From Rhodobiaceae bacterium UBA7804 (GTDB taxonomy: Bacteria; Pseudomonadota; Alphaproteobacteria; Parvibaculales; Parvibaculaceae): a stretch of DNA of 64,000 nt. The first letter of the stretch is position 1, and each line of letters begins with the position of its first letter. Position numbers and translations under genes: made by a program. Positions 1 to 9,076 of this stretch are shown piece by piece. The stretch spans positions 131,604 to 195,603 of the forward strand of contig DLCG01000020.1 of assembly GCA_002480495.1 (NCBI GenBank). The letters are read 5' to 3'. Below the pieces are notes generated by a model that worked only from the letters and a program-made list of their open reading frames with translations, was not told the DNA's origin and did no database searches.

Positions 1-90
1 GGTCTGTTTACAAGTGTTGACTGTAGATAAAGCCCCGTTCTGGGCAGCAAAAATCATTCCAAATCAGTGTGTTAGCTTCGGGGCTGAAGA

Positions 91-131
91 GCCGGGCACC
101 TGCTGCGTCAAACCGCCGCAAGGTGCCCGGC
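91..131. terminator. inverted repeat downstream of the spuC-type gene
   Basis: Perfect 11-bp arms (gccgggcacct at 91-101 and its complement at 121-131) lie just past the stop codon of the minus-strand aminotransferase gene. The stem could end that operon's transcript, but no clear run of T follows it on the minus strand, so intrinsic termination is only a guess. A second, shorter inverted pair (agccccg/cggggct, about 31-85) lies further downstream. Nothing else is seen in the first 137 bases. Confidence 0.4.
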
Positions 132-137
132 CGCTTT

Positions 138-1520
138 TCAGGCGACGCCCAGATCCTTCGCCGTCAGGTCGATGCACTTCCGCGCGAGGGCAAAAAGTTC
201 GTCCATCTCTCCTTCGGTGATGGTGAGGGGCGGGCTCAGGACCATCGTGTCGCCGATCGCCCGCATGATGAGGCCGTTCGAGAAACAGTGATTGCGGCAG
301 CGTGTGCCGGCGTCGAGATCGCTCTCGAACTTCGTCCTGTTCTTCTTGTCCTTCACGAGTTCGATGGCGCCGAGAAGGCCGACCCCGCGCGTCTGACCGA
401 CAAGCGGGTGATCCGCGAGCTCGGAAAGCTTCTTCTGAAAATAGCTCCCGGTAGCGCCGCCAGCCTTTTCGACGAGCTTCTCCTTCTGCATCAGCTCAAG
501 ATTGGCGAGCGCCACGGCGGCGGCCACGGGGTGCCCGGAATAGGTGAAGCCGTGCGACCATTCGTTGTCCGAGTTGAATACGGCGTCGCCGACACGCTTT
601 CCAAGGCCGACAGCGGCGATCGGCTGATAGCCGGATGAAAGACCTTTCGCCATGTTGATCATGTCGGGCTCGATGCCGAACGTGTCCGAGCCGAACCACT
701 TGCCTGTGCGCCCGAAGCCGCAGATCACCTCGTCGACATGGAGCAGAACGTCGTATTTGCGACAGATGCGCTGGATCTCTTCCCAGTAGCCCTTGGGCGG
801 TATGATGAGGCCGCCGGCGCCCTGGATCGGCTCGGCGACGAAAGCCGCGACATTCTCCGCTCCGAGTTCCAGAATTTTTTCCTCGAGGCTGCGCGCGGTC
901 TTGAGACCATATTCCTCGGGCGTCATGTCGCCGCCTTCGGCAAACCAGTCCGGACAGTCGACATGATGGAAACCGGGCAGCGGCAGATCGGCCTGCGGGT
1001 GCATGTGAGTGAGGCCGGAAAGAGAAGCCGCGACCATGGTCACGCCGTGATAGGCCTTCTTGCGTGCAATGAAGAGCTTCTTGTTCGGCTTGCCCTGCAG
1101 GTTCCAGAAATAGCGGATGATCTTGACCGCGCTGTCATTTCCCTCGGAACCGGAATTGGCGAAGAAGAAGCGGTCGATGCCGGCCGGGCAGACCTCCGCG
1201 AGTTTCTCCGAGAGTTCGGCGACATAGGGGTTCGTCGTCTGGAAGAAGTTGTTGTAGTAGGAAAGCTCCTTCAGCGCCTTGTAGCCGGCCTGTGCCAGTT
1301 CCTCGCGGCCATAGCCCACCTGCACGCACCAGAGCCCGGCCATGCCGTCGATCAGGCGGTTTCCTTCCGAGTCGTAGAGATAGACGCCCTCGGCATGAGT
1401 GATGACGCGCGCGCCTTTGGCGGCGAGGTCCTTGTGCGTGGTGAAAGGGTGGAGGTGATGGGCGGCGTCCATCTCCTGCCAGCGCTTGGTCTGATTTGAA
1501 ATAGGTGCGGTCTGCGACAT
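138..1520 (-). CDS. spuC: class III aminotransferase, putrescine/polyamine-pyruvate type (SpuC-like)
   Basis: This 460-residue PLP enzyme belongs to the class III (omega) aminotransferases. It is expected to move an amino group from putrescine or a related omega-amine to pyruvate in the cytoplasm. The N-terminal AHHLHPFT motif, the NSGSEGNDSA phosphate-binding stretch, the HVDEVICGFGRTG motif and the PLP lysine in NMAKGLSSGYQP (about residue 290) are all visible. The start at 1520 is preferred over an in-frame ATG at 1640 because GGAG lies 9 bases upstream of it and the family's usual N-terminus begins there. It is the last gene of the putrescine operon, about 280 bp after puuA. Substrate choice (putrescine, GABA or beta-alanine) cannot be fixed from sequence. 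Confidence 0.85.
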   Translation of the reverse strand: MSQTAPISNQTKRWQEMDAAHHLHPFTTHKDLAAKGARVITHAEGVYLYDSEGNRLIDGMAGLWCVQVGYGREELAQAGYKALKELSYYNNFFQTTNPYVAELSEKLAEVCPAGIDRFFFANSGSEGNDSAVKIIRYFWNLQGKPNKKLFIARKKAYHGVTMVAASLSGLTHMHPQADLPLPGFHHVDCPDWFAEGGDMTPEEYGLKTARSLEEKILELGAENVAAFVAEPIQGAGGLIIPPKGYWEEIQRICRKYDVLLHVDEVICGFGRTGKWFGSDTFGIEPDMINMAKGLSSGYQPIAAVGLGKRVGDAVFNSDNEWSHGFTYSGHPVAAAVALANLELMQKEKLVEKAGGATGSYFQKKLSELADHPLVGQTRGVGLLGAIELVKDKKNRTKFESDLDAGTRCRNHCFSNGLIMRAIGDTMVLSPPLTITEGEMDELFALARKCIDLTAKDLGVA

Positions 1521-1578
1521 TGGTGTTTGCTCCGTGTTCCGAAGGAAAGAGAGATGCGGAATGGCGCGGTTTTTCCAT

Positions 1579-1645
1579 CGAGCATGATCTTGTCCGAAGA
1601 TCGCCCCTTTCTTTTCACAGGGGACACTTTTCGGGGTCATGCTCT
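1579..1645. repeat. intergenic palindromic element, Rhizobiales type
   Basis: The bases gagcatgatcttgtccgaa are mirrored after a short spacer by ttttcggggtcatgctct. From memory, this architecture (GAGCATGAT...TCCGAA...TTTTCGG.ATCATGCTC) recurs between genes in many Rhizobiales genomes. It lies between puuA and the aminotransferase and could fold in the operon mRNA. The identification is by recall and not by search. Confidence 0.55.
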
Positions 1646-1801
1646 AGCCGCGCCGGAGCGGACTTAAGGGTTGTAGCCGATGCGGGCGCAGAGGATCAGC
1701 AGCTCGCGCTTTGCGAGCCGCATCCTTGCGGCAGGTGTGAAGGCATCGCCGGTCATGGGGCGATTATAGGCAAAACCTCGCGGTTTGCCACTATCCGCGC
1801 T

Positions 1802-3184
1802 TCACACATTCAGCAGCAGATGTTCGCGTTCCCAGGCGGAGATAACCTGCTGATAGGCTTCATGCTCGGTCAGCTTCACGTCCATGTAGAGCGTCACGAA
1901 ATCCTGCCCCAGCACTTCCTTGAGTTCGCTCGCGGTTCTGAGATTGTCCAGTGCGTCGAGGAGATGGCGGGGCAGCGCGTAACGCTTGCTGTCATAGGCG
2001 TTGCCCGTCATTTCCTTGGTCGGCTTCAGGTCGTTCACCATGCCGATATAGCCGCAGGCAAGCGAGGTTGCGATGGCCAGGTAGGGGTTCGCGTCGGCGC
2101 CCGGCACGCGGTTTTCGACGCGGCGGCCCTGACGCTTTGCCTCCGGCACACGCAGGCCCACGGTGCGGTTCTCATGGCCCCAATGCGTATTGATGGGGGC
2201 GGCGTGGTCGCGCACGATCCGGCGGTAGGAATTCACGTTGGGTGCAATAAGCGCCATCGCGTCGGGCAGGAACTTCTGCAGGCCCGCGATGTAGCCAAGG
2301 AAGAGTTTCGTGTCCTTGCCCTGCTTGGTCGCGAAGAGATTGTCGCCCGTCTCCGCGCTTACGATCGACTGGTGAATGTGCATCGCGCTGCCGGGCTCGC
2401 CTTCATAGGGTTTGGCCATGAAGGTCGCATAGATGCCGTGGCGAAGCGCGGCCTGACGCATGGTGCGCTTGAAGAGGAAGGCCTGATCGGCAATCTCGAG
2501 CGGATCGCCGTGATCGAAGTTGATCTCCACCTGCGCTGCGCCCGACTCGTGAATGAGCGTGTCGATATCGAGGTTCTGCGCTTCGCAGAAATCATACATG
2601 TCCTCGAAGATCGGATCGAACTCATTGACCGCGTCGATACCGTAGGACTGACGCGCCGTTTCCTGACGGCCATTCGCGCCGACAGGCGGCTCCAGCGGAT
2701 AGTCCGGGTCGATGTTTTTTGCGGCGAGATAGAATTCGATCTCCGGCGCGACGACGGGCACCCAGCCTTTCTCCTCGAAAAAGCCGATAACGCGCTTCAG
2801 GACGTTTCGCGGTGCGATCGGCACGGGCTGTCCGTCGCGGTAGTTCGCATCGCAGATGATCTGCGCCGTCGGCTCGTCATACCAGGGCACGACGCGCACG
2901 GTGGCAGGATCGGGGTCCAGAATGATGTCGGGCTCGATGTCGCCGAGGAAATCGCTGTCCACATAGTCGCCGGTCACGGTCTGACCGAAAATCGACTCCG
3001 GGAGTTTCAGGGAGCGGTCATTGAGGCCGGAAATGAACTTCCGGGTCGGAATGATCTTGCCGCGCGCGATGCCGGCCATATCCGACACCATGCATTCGAC
3101 CTCGGTGATGCGGCGGTCTTTAAGCCACTTGATCAGGTCGTCCGCGTTCTCGACCTTGTCTTCCTTCTCGCTGCCCATTGCCAT
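1802..3184 (-). CDS. puuA: glutamine synthetase family protein, gamma-glutamylputrescine synthetase-like
   Basis: This 460-residue protein of the glutamine synthetase fold probably joins glutamate to putrescine with ATP, the first step of the gamma-glutamylated putrescine pathway. The N-terminal beta-grasp part (VECMVSDMAGIARGKIIP) is followed by the catalytic domain with the metal-binding segments PEIEFYL, ESGAAQVEINFDHGDPLE, AMHIHQS and RVPGADANPYLA. The start at 3184 (alternative ATG at 3178) has GGAAAGAG about a dozen bases upstream. Neighbouring puuD-type and spuC-type genes support putrescine use over nitrogen assimilation. Its first 65 bases overlap the end of puuD in another frame. 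A role on another amine, such as ethanolamine, remains possible. Confidence 0.85.
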   Translation of the reverse strand: MAMGSEKEDKVENADDLIKWLKDRRITEVECMVSDMAGIARGKIIPTRKFISGLNDRSLKLPESIFGQTVTGDYVDSDFLGDIEPDIILDPDPATVRVVPWYDEPTAQIICDANYRDGQPVPIAPRNVLKRVIGFFEEKGWVPVVAPEIEFYLAAKNIDPDYPLEPPVGANGRQETARQSYGIDAVNEFDPIFEDMYDFCEAQNLDIDTLIHESGAAQVEINFDHGDPLEIADQAFLFKRTMRQAALRHGIYATFMAKPYEGEPGSAMHIHQSIVSAETGDNLFATKQGKDTKLFLGYIAGLQKFLPDAMALIAPNVNSYRRIVRDHAAPINTHWGHENRTVGLRVPEAKRQGRRVENRVPGADANPYLAIATSLACGYIGMVNDLKPTKEMTGNAYDSKRYALPRHLLDALDNLRTASELKEVLGQDFVTLYMDVKLTEHEAYQQVISAWEREHLLLNV

Positions 3185-4004
3185 GGGACACCACTCTTTC
3201 CTTTTCAGCGTTCGCGGCCGCTGCCTCGCGTACCGCGTCTCCAAAGGCCCGGAAAAGCTTCTGCGATACCGGGTTCTCCCAATATTTCCATTCGGGATGC
3301 CACTGCACGCCAAGGGCAAAGCCCTTTGCATCGCGCACCCGTACCGCCTCATATGTACCGTCCGCGGCGCGACCCTCGGCGACAAGACCGTCCGCCAGGC
3401 GAGCAATGCCCTGACCGTGCAGGGAGTTTACCTCAATCGTCCGTGTGCCAAGCAGATTTTCGAAAATGCCGCCACCTTCAAGCATGACTTCGTGAGCCGG
3501 GCCGTACTGGATGTCCAGCGGATCGTCCTTGTTCTCGCGATGATCCATGCGGGGCTCGAAGCCCGGATCGGAGGGTTCCTCGTGGATGTGCTGGTGCAGC
3601 GTGCCGCCATAGGCGACGTTGAGTTCCTGGAAGCCGCGGCAAACGGCAAAGAGAGGCAGGGCGCGGTCCACGCAGGCGCGGATGAGCTTCAGCGTCAGCG
3701 CATCGCGCTGGCGGTCGAGCAATACGCCTTCGCGCGGCGGCATGCCGCCATAGAGTTCGGGGTGAACATTCGAATGCGAGCCGGTCAGAAAAATGCCGTC
3801 GCAGAGATCGAAGAGTTCGGCGAGATGATCCCTTGCTTCGTCGAAAGGCTCGCGCGGTACCGGCAAGAGAATGGGCTGGCAATCGGCACAGCCGTCGATT
3901 GCCGCAATATATTTCTCGCCGACCGCATGAAAGGGATGCGGTCCCAACATCTTCACGTCGCAGGGAATGCCGACGATGGGCCGCCGGCCTGATTTTCGGG
4001 TCAT
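3120..4004 (-). CDS. puuD: gamma-glutamyl-GABA hydrolase, class I glutamine amidotransferase-like
   Basis: This 294-residue member of the peptidase C26 / class I amidotransferase family should hydrolyse gamma-glutamyl-gamma-aminobutyrate to glutamate and GABA. The nucleophile is Cys122 in AVCRGFQE, and the His/Glu of the triad are in GVQWHPEW (H236, E238). IFLTGSHSNVHPELYGG matches the family's oxyanion region. It is the first gene of the minus-strand operon. The last 30 or so residues are rich in E, R and G and run across the ribosome binding site and first 65 bases of puuA, which looks like a C-terminal extension by read-on after loss of an earlier stop. Confidence 0.87.
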   Translation of the reverse strand: MTRKSGRRPIVGIPCDVKMLGPHPFHAVGEKYIAAIDGCADCQPILLPVPREPFDEARDHLAELFDLCDGIFLTGSHSNVHPELYGGMPPREGVLLDRQRDALTLKLIRACVDRALPLFAVCRGFQELNVAYGGTLHQHIHEEPSDPGFEPRMDHRENKDDPLDIQYGPAHEVMLEGGGIFENLLGTRTIEVNSLHGQGIARLADGLVAEGRAADGTYEAVRVRDAKGFALGVQWHPEWKYWENPVSQKLFRAFGDAVREAAAANAEKERVVSHGNGQREGRQGRERGRPDQVA

Positions 4005-4113
4005 GCTGTTTCACAAGTACCACGCCGCCCCTGTCAGCGGTCAAGACAGGCAGCAGCGCTACGGAACGGATGTGTTGAGGATAATAGACGCCCGACGCCC
4101 GCGCCAGCGGGGA

Positions 4114-4824
4114 TCAGCGCGAACCGATATCGGGGCGCTGATCGTCGCGCAGGACGAAGAGCGAATTGTCCGCCCGGATTCCGGTTTCGACATTGCGCAG
4201 CGCCACCGTCGTCTGCAGGCCCTGAACGTCGGTAACGACCCATTGCCGGAGCTGCATTTTGGGCCGGTCGAAGATCAGCGTGATCTGGCCCGGCGCTTCG
4301 CCCGAGCGGTCGGCCAGCGTGACCAGAAGCGAACCCGGCTGTTCCTCCACGTTCAGGACGCGCGCTTCCTCCGCGAGGTCCACATTCTTGCCGAGAATGA
4401 GGCTCAGAGGTGTCGATGCGATCGGATAGCGCTGGGCGGCGGCGGAACTGTCCTTTACGGCGACCCATGTTCCATCGGCGACGACGAGCAGGTTCTCGGG
4501 CGGTTCATATTCGAAGCGGAGCTTTCCGGGGCGGCGCAGGTAGAACCGGCCTTCGGCGACCGATCCGTCCGGCCCGACCTGCAGGAAATCGCCCTGCATG
4601 CTCTCGAGCGATGTGAGATAGGCGCTCGCCTCCGACAGGGCCAGGCGATCTTCCTCGCCGAGGGCGCGCTCTTGCCCGTCAGCCGCCATTTCCGCCGCGG
4701 GCTGGGCTTTCGCCGTCGCGCCGCCTGCCGTCAGGAAGGCCACGAAAAGCAGGCCCAATCCGACGAGTGCGGCCGCGAAGAGCATGCGCTGCCGGTAACG
4801 GTGATTTTGATCGAGATTACTCAT
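4114..4824 (-). CDS. lolA: LolA-like outer-membrane lipoprotein carrier protein
   Basis: This periplasmic protein of about 236 residues has an N-terminal hydrophobic segment (MLFAAALVGLGLLFVAFL) that can act as a signal peptide or anchor. The LolA-type body follows: LTSLESMQGDFLQVGPDG, GRFYLRRPGKLRFEY, LLVVADGTWVAV and a later QWVVTDVQGLQTTVAL strand. In the family it escorts lipoproteins from the inner to the outer membrane. The ATG at 4824 is preferred over two ATGs a few codons upstream, though all are possible. It follows ftsK on the same strand, an order seen in related alphaproteobacteria. Confidence 0.82.
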   Translation of the reverse strand: MSNLDQNHRYRQRMLFAAALVGLGLLFVAFLTAGGATAKAQPAAEMAADGQERALGEEDRLALSEASAYLTSLESMQGDFLQVGPDGSVAEGRFYLRRPGKLRFEYEPPENLLVVADGTWVAVKDSSAAAQRYPIASTPLSLILGKNVDLAEEARVLNVEEQPGSLLVTLADRSGEAPGQITLIFDRPKMQLRQWVVTDVQGLQTTVALRNVETGIRADNSLFVLRDDQRPDIGSR

Positions 4825-4924
4825 GAAATACATCATGGCCGGCCTTTGTGGCGAAATATGGAGCCCCAGGGGGCCATTTGGCGGCGCGTGGTTAGCAAAG
4901 TGTGAAGGCGCGCACGCGCAGGGT

Positions 4925-7612
4925 TCAGTGGTCGCCGACGAGAACCTCGCGTTTTCCCTGATGGTTCGGCGGGCTGACGACGCCCTGTTCCTCCATCAGT
5001 TCAATAAGGCGGGCGGCGCGGTTGTAGCCGATCTGCAGGCGGCGTTGGATGTAGCTCGTGGAGGCGCGCTTGTCGCGCGCGACGATCGCAACGGCCTTGT
5101 CGTAAAGGTCGTCGCCGGTTCCGCCACCGCCGTCGAGCGAGAAAGGATCGTCGCCCTGCTCTTCCTCGGCGGTGATCGCTTCAAGATATTCCGGAACGCC
5201 CTGCTTCTTCAGGAAGGTCACGACCTTCTCCACCTCGTCGTCCGAGACGAAGGGCCCGTGCACACGGCGGATGCGGCCGCCGCCTGCCATGTAGAGCATG
5301 TCGCCCTGCCCGAGAAGCTGCTCGGCGCCCTGCTCTCCGAGAATGGTGCGGCTGTCGATCTTCGACGTTACCTGGAAGGAAATGCGGGTCGGGAAGTTTG
5401 CCTTGATGGTGCCGGTGATGACGTCGACGGAGGGGCGCTGCGTCGCCGTGATGATATGGATGCCGGCGGCGCGCGCCATCTGCGCGAGACGCTGCACGGC
5501 GGCCTCGATTTCCTTGCCCGCGACCATCATCAGGTCCGCCATTTCATCGACGATGACGACGATGAAGGGCATGGGCGAGAGATCCATCTCCTCTTCCTCG
5601 TAGATCGCCTCCCCCGTTTCCTTGTCGAAGCCCGTCTGCACCGTGCGGACAAGAACTTCGCCACGTTCGTTCGCCTCGGTCACACGCGTATTGTATCCGT
5701 CGATGTTCCGTACACCGACTTTCGACATCTTGCGGTAGCGGTCCTCCATCTCCTTCACGACCCATTTGAGCGCGACAACAGCCTTCTTCGGTTCCGTCAC
5801 CACGGGGGCGAGAAGATGGGGGATACCGTCATAGACGCTGAGTTCCAGCATCTTCGGGTCGATCATGATGAGCTTGCACTGCTCGGGAGAGAGCCGGTAG
5901 AGGATCGACAAGATCATCGTGTTGATGCCGACCGACTTGCCAGAACCCGTCGTGCCCGCGATCAAGAGGTGCGGCATGCGGGCGAGATCGGAGAGCACGG
6001 GCTCGCCGCCGATATTCTTGCCGAGCGCGAGCGAAAGCTTGGAATTCGAGTTCTCGTATTCCTGCGTTTCGAGAAGTTCGCGCAGATAGACCATTTCGCG
6101 GCGCGCGTTCGGCAGTTCGATGCCGATGGCGTTGCGGCCCGGTACGACCGCGACGCGCGCCGAGACGGCGCTCATCGATCGGGCAATGTCGTCGGCGAGC
6201 GAGATCACACGGGACGATTTGATGCCGGGCGCAGGTTCGAGCTCGTACAGCGTGACGACCGGGCCAGGCCGCACCGAAATGATTTCACCCCTGATGCCGA
6301 AATCGTCCAGCACGGATTCGAGGAGCCTTGCATTCTGTTGCAGCGCCTCGTCGGTCAACTGGGCGGAAACCCCCGTCCCCTTCGGCTTTGTGAGCAGGCT
6401 GAGCGGCGGAAGCTGGTAATCGCCCGCCGGTTCGAGCGGCAGTTTCGGCTGCGCCTCGCGGGCGGCGCGTGCCGAGGGTTTCGAAGGTTTCGTCAGGCTC
6501 CGGTTCACGCGCGGCGCGGGCTTTTCCGCCAGTGTCGGCTCGACGCGTTCCTGCCGTTCCTGGCGTGCTTCGCGGCGGCGGGTGCGCCGTTCGCTCACGC
6601 TCTCTTCATCGCTACGGCGTCCAAATTCGCCAAGCCGTCCCTGACGTGCCGCTTCGATTTCCTCTGCAGATAGCGGCGCATAGTCGCCCCGCCGCAACAG
6701 GCGGTCGGCGGCGTCGCTCAGCCGGTCGCTTACCGCCCAGGCGAGGATGCGAAGCCGGCTCGGTTCGACATCGGGACGGCGTGGGCGCGACGTCGTTTCT
6801 TCCGGGCTTTCCCGGCGGCGCGCACGGGCGCCGCCCGTATAGCGCTGCTCCTCAATCTCTTCCTCTTCCCCTCCCCTGAAGTTGCGGAGCCGGTCTGCGG
6901 CGGCGCGCAGATCGGCAAGCGAAGTGTCGGTAGCAAAGAGCGTGAGGAAGAAGGCGAACGGCAGGATGATCAGCGCCGTCAGCGTATAGGCCGCGGCCTC
7001 GCCGGTCAGTGGCGCGAAGAGGCTGAGGCCGAGTGCGGCAAGCGCCTCGCCGAGAACGCCGCCGAGGCCGAGCGCAAGCGGCCAGAATGTGAAGCGAGGC
7101 AATGCACCCAGAAAGGCGGCGGCGGCGAGTGTCGCCGCAAGCCATGCCGCGACCCTGAAGACGATGTGAGAGGAGATCCTGTGCGAGAAGGCGCGAATGC
7201 CCCAGACGAGCGGCGGCAGGAGCAGGAGGATGGATGCAAGGCCCAGCGTCTGCAGGAGCACATCCGCGACATAGGCGCCCGGCAGTCCCATCCAGTTCTC
7301 GGGCGCGCGTGTCGTTGCGTTGTTGAGGCTCGGATCGTCGGCCGACCAGCTCATGACGGCAAGCAGGCCGAAGCCCGAGACGAGCATCAGCAGGACACCC
7401 GCCGCCTCCACGACACGGCGCAGGAGGAAGTCGTTTACTGCCGGCGGCAGATAGCTCAGTGGATTGACGAGCCATCGTCTCACGCGCTGCACCCTCCGAT
7501 CGCCCCTCGGGGCCTGCCGCTTCCGCGAAGCGGTTCCGGATTTCGTTGCCGTCTTCTTGCGCGCCGTTTTGGCCTTGCCCGACCGGCTTTCCTTTGCGGA
7601 GGAACCGATCAC
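4925..7612 (-). CDS. ftsK: DNA translocase FtsK
   Basis: This 895-residue septal DNA pump clears chromosome ends through the closing septum and positions dif sites for XerCD. Four or so membrane helices lie in the first 200 residues, followed by a basic, low-complexity linker. The motor has Walker A GTTGSGKS near residue 555 and Walker B IVVIVDEMAD near 687. The C-terminal gamma winged helix (ASTSYIQRRLQIGYNRAARLIE) would read KOPS sites. A GTG at 7612 is chosen as start: GGAGG lies 4 bases upstream and the codon overlaps the stop of the aminotransferase gene as GTGA. The open frame continues further upstream, inside that gene, without a family-like sequence. Confidence 0.93.
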   Translation of the reverse strand: MIGSSAKESRSGKAKTARKKTATKSGTASRKRQAPRGDRRVQRVRRWLVNPLSYLPPAVNDFLLRRVVEAAGVLLMLVSGFGLLAVMSWSADDPSLNNATTRAPENWMGLPGAYVADVLLQTLGLASILLLLPPLVWGIRAFSHRISSHIVFRVAAWLAATLAAAAFLGALPRFTFWPLALGLGGVLGEALAALGLSLFAPLTGEAAAYTLTALIILPFAFFLTLFATDTSLADLRAAADRLRNFRGGEEEEIEEQRYTGGARARRRESPEETTSRPRRPDVEPSRLRILAWAVSDRLSDAADRLLRRGDYAPLSAEEIEAARQGRLGEFGRRSDEESVSERRTRRREARQERQERVEPTLAEKPAPRVNRSLTKPSKPSARAAREAQPKLPLEPAGDYQLPPLSLLTKPKGTGVSAQLTDEALQQNARLLESVLDDFGIRGEIISVRPGPVVTLYELEPAPGIKSSRVISLADDIARSMSAVSARVAVVPGRNAIGIELPNARREMVYLRELLETQEYENSNSKLSLALGKNIGGEPVLSDLARMPHLLIAGTTGSGKSVGINTMILSILYRLSPEQCKLIMIDPKMLELSVYDGIPHLLAPVVTEPKKAVVALKWVVKEMEDRYRKMSKVGVRNIDGYNTRVTEANERGEVLVRTVQTGFDKETGEAIYEEEEMDLSPMPFIVVIVDEMADLMMVAGKEIEAAVQRLAQMARAAGIHIITATQRPSVDVITGTIKANFPTRISFQVTSKIDSRTILGEQGAEQLLGQGDMLYMAGGGRIRRVHGPFVSDDEVEKVVTFLKKQGVPEYLEAITAEEEQGDDPFSLDGGGGTGDDLYDKAVAIVARDKRASTSYIQRRLQIGYNRAARLIELMEEQGVVSPPNHQGKREVLVGDH

Positions 7613-8838
7613 AGAACCTCCGCGATGCGCGCAAGCGCTTCTTCGGTTTCGGCCTGCCCGTCCACAAGCGCAACCCGGATATAGGCCTTGCCGGGATTGC
7701 CGCCCGGACCGTAAGGCGAATCTTCGCGCGAGAGATAGGCGCCCGGCAACACTTTCACGCCGCCCTTCGCCCACAGATCGCGCGCTGCCCGTTCGCCATC
7801 GCCCACATCGAGCCAGAGAAAGAAGCCGCCGGGAGGCCGGTAGAAGCCGAAGCGGTTGCCGAGAACGCGCTCGGCGGCGTCGATTTTCGCGCGGTAGAGA
7901 TCCCGGTTCGCGGCCGCGTGTGCGTCATCGTTCCAGCAGGCGGCCGAGGCGGCCATGAGCGGCAGCGGCACCTGCGGAGAGGCGATATTGCGGAAGTTCC
8001 GGAAGCGCTGCATCAGCCGGGCCTCGCCCGCACAGAAGCCGGAGCGCAGTCCCGGCAGGCTCGAACGCTTGGACAGCGAATGGAAGACGATGATGTTCGC
8101 GAAGGGGTCGCCCTCCCCGGCCTCCATCGCGAGTGCTGCTTCAAGCGCGCCTGCGGGCGGTTCGCGGTCATAGATGTCGGCATAGCATTCGTCGATCGCG
8201 AGCGTGATGGAGTGGCGCCGGGCGAGCGCGATCAGGCGCTTCAGATAGTCGAGGCTCGCGACCGCCCCTTGCGGGTTTGCCGGGCTGCAGAAATAGATCA
8301 TGGCCGTGCGTGCGAGCAGTTCTTCCGGCAGGGCCTCGAAATCGGGCATGAAGCCGGTTTCGCGGGTTGCCGCGATGTAGACGGGTTCCGCCCCCGCCGC
8401 CAGCGCCGCCGCCGCGTAGCATTGGTAGAAGGGGTTCGGCATGAGGATCGCCGGGCGCCTCCCGGCCTTTTCCGGCGGCGTCGCGACCTGGGCAATGTTG
8501 AAAAGCGCCTCGCGTGTGCCGTTCACCGGCAGGATCTGTGTTTCCGGGTCGAGAGCACGGCCCGTGCCAATGGCGTCGGCAATGCCGAAACGCCGGCCAA
8601 GCCAGCTTGCCGCGGCATTCCGAAAGTCGGGCGTGCCAATGATCGGTGGATATTTGCCGAAAAGCGCGGCATTCCGGGAAATTTCTTCCATAACGAAGCC
8701 CGGAAATGGGTGTTGCGGCTCGCCCAGCGACATGATGAGCGGCGGCTTGCCCGGCTCGATGCCCTCGATCAGCGCATTGAGACGCGGAAAGGGACTGTCC
8801 GGCAGGCTGTCGAAGCGGGAGGAGGGGCTCGCCGTCAT
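7609..8838 (-). CDS. class I/II PLP aminotransferase (DapC/AspC-like)
   Basis: This fold-type I aminotransferase of 409 residues has the segments PVNGTREALFN, MPNPFYQCY, SPANPQGAVAS, IDECYADIYD and the PLP lysine in FHSLSKRSSLPGLRSG. It resembles enzymes annotated as N-succinyldiaminopimelate aminotransferase in alphaproteobacteria, which would place it in lysine and peptidoglycan precursor synthesis, but the substrate cannot be read from sequence. The start at 8838 opens the family-like region. An in-frame ATG at 8949 would add a basic, unlikely leader. It is translationally coupled to ftsK through a GTGA overlap. Confidence 0.83.
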   Translation of the reverse strand: MTASPSSRFDSLPDSPFPRLNALIEGIEPGKPPLIMSLGEPQHPFPGFVMEEISRNAALFGKYPPIIGTPDFRNAAASWLGRRFGIADAIGTGRALDPETQILPVNGTREALFNIAQVATPPEKAGRRPAILMPNPFYQCYAAAALAAGAEPVYIAATRETGFMPDFEALPEELLARTAMIYFCSPANPQGAVASLDYLKRLIALARRHSITLAIDECYADIYDREPPAGALEAALAMEAGEGDPFANIIVFHSLSKRSSLPGLRSGFCAGEARLMQRFRNFRNIASPQVPLPLMAASAACWNDDAHAAANRDLYRAKIDAAERVLGNRFGFYRPPGGFFLWLDVGDGERAARDLWAKGGVKVLPGAYLSREDSPYGPGGNPGKAYIRVALVDGQAETEEALARIAEVL

Positions 8839-9076
8839 GGGATTCGCGCAAGGTCCTGTGGCGCACCGGAACCGCCAAACAAGATATGCGGGACCGGGAT
8901 AAGCGGAACGGCGCGATCTTAGCTTCCGGGGACGGACCGGTCCAGTCACGTTAACCGATCCGTCCGGTGGAAAAAGCTGTGGAATTCCCGCGCCTTATCC
9001 ACAGAATCGCAAGCAGCCATTTAACGAAACCTTAAAAGTGGCCGGACGGGCGGCCCCTCTTTCGGTTCGAAGCGCC

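Noticed and set aside
1505..3487. 660-codon open frame on the plus strand, antisense to puuA
   Set aside because: It is a shadow of a GC-rich gene: the minus-strand frame has clear glutamine synthetase motifs, and this one has none and is rich in Arg, His and Val.
4823..6673. 616-codon open frame antisense to ftsK
   Set aside because: Mirror of the FtsK motor-domain coding strand, with no motifs and no ribosome site.
8995..9003. Perfect DnaA box (TTATCCACA) between the aminotransferase and amt genes
   Set aside because: A single copy is expected about once in two windows of this size by chance, and no cluster of boxes, AT-rich unwinding region or origin-linked genes are nearby.
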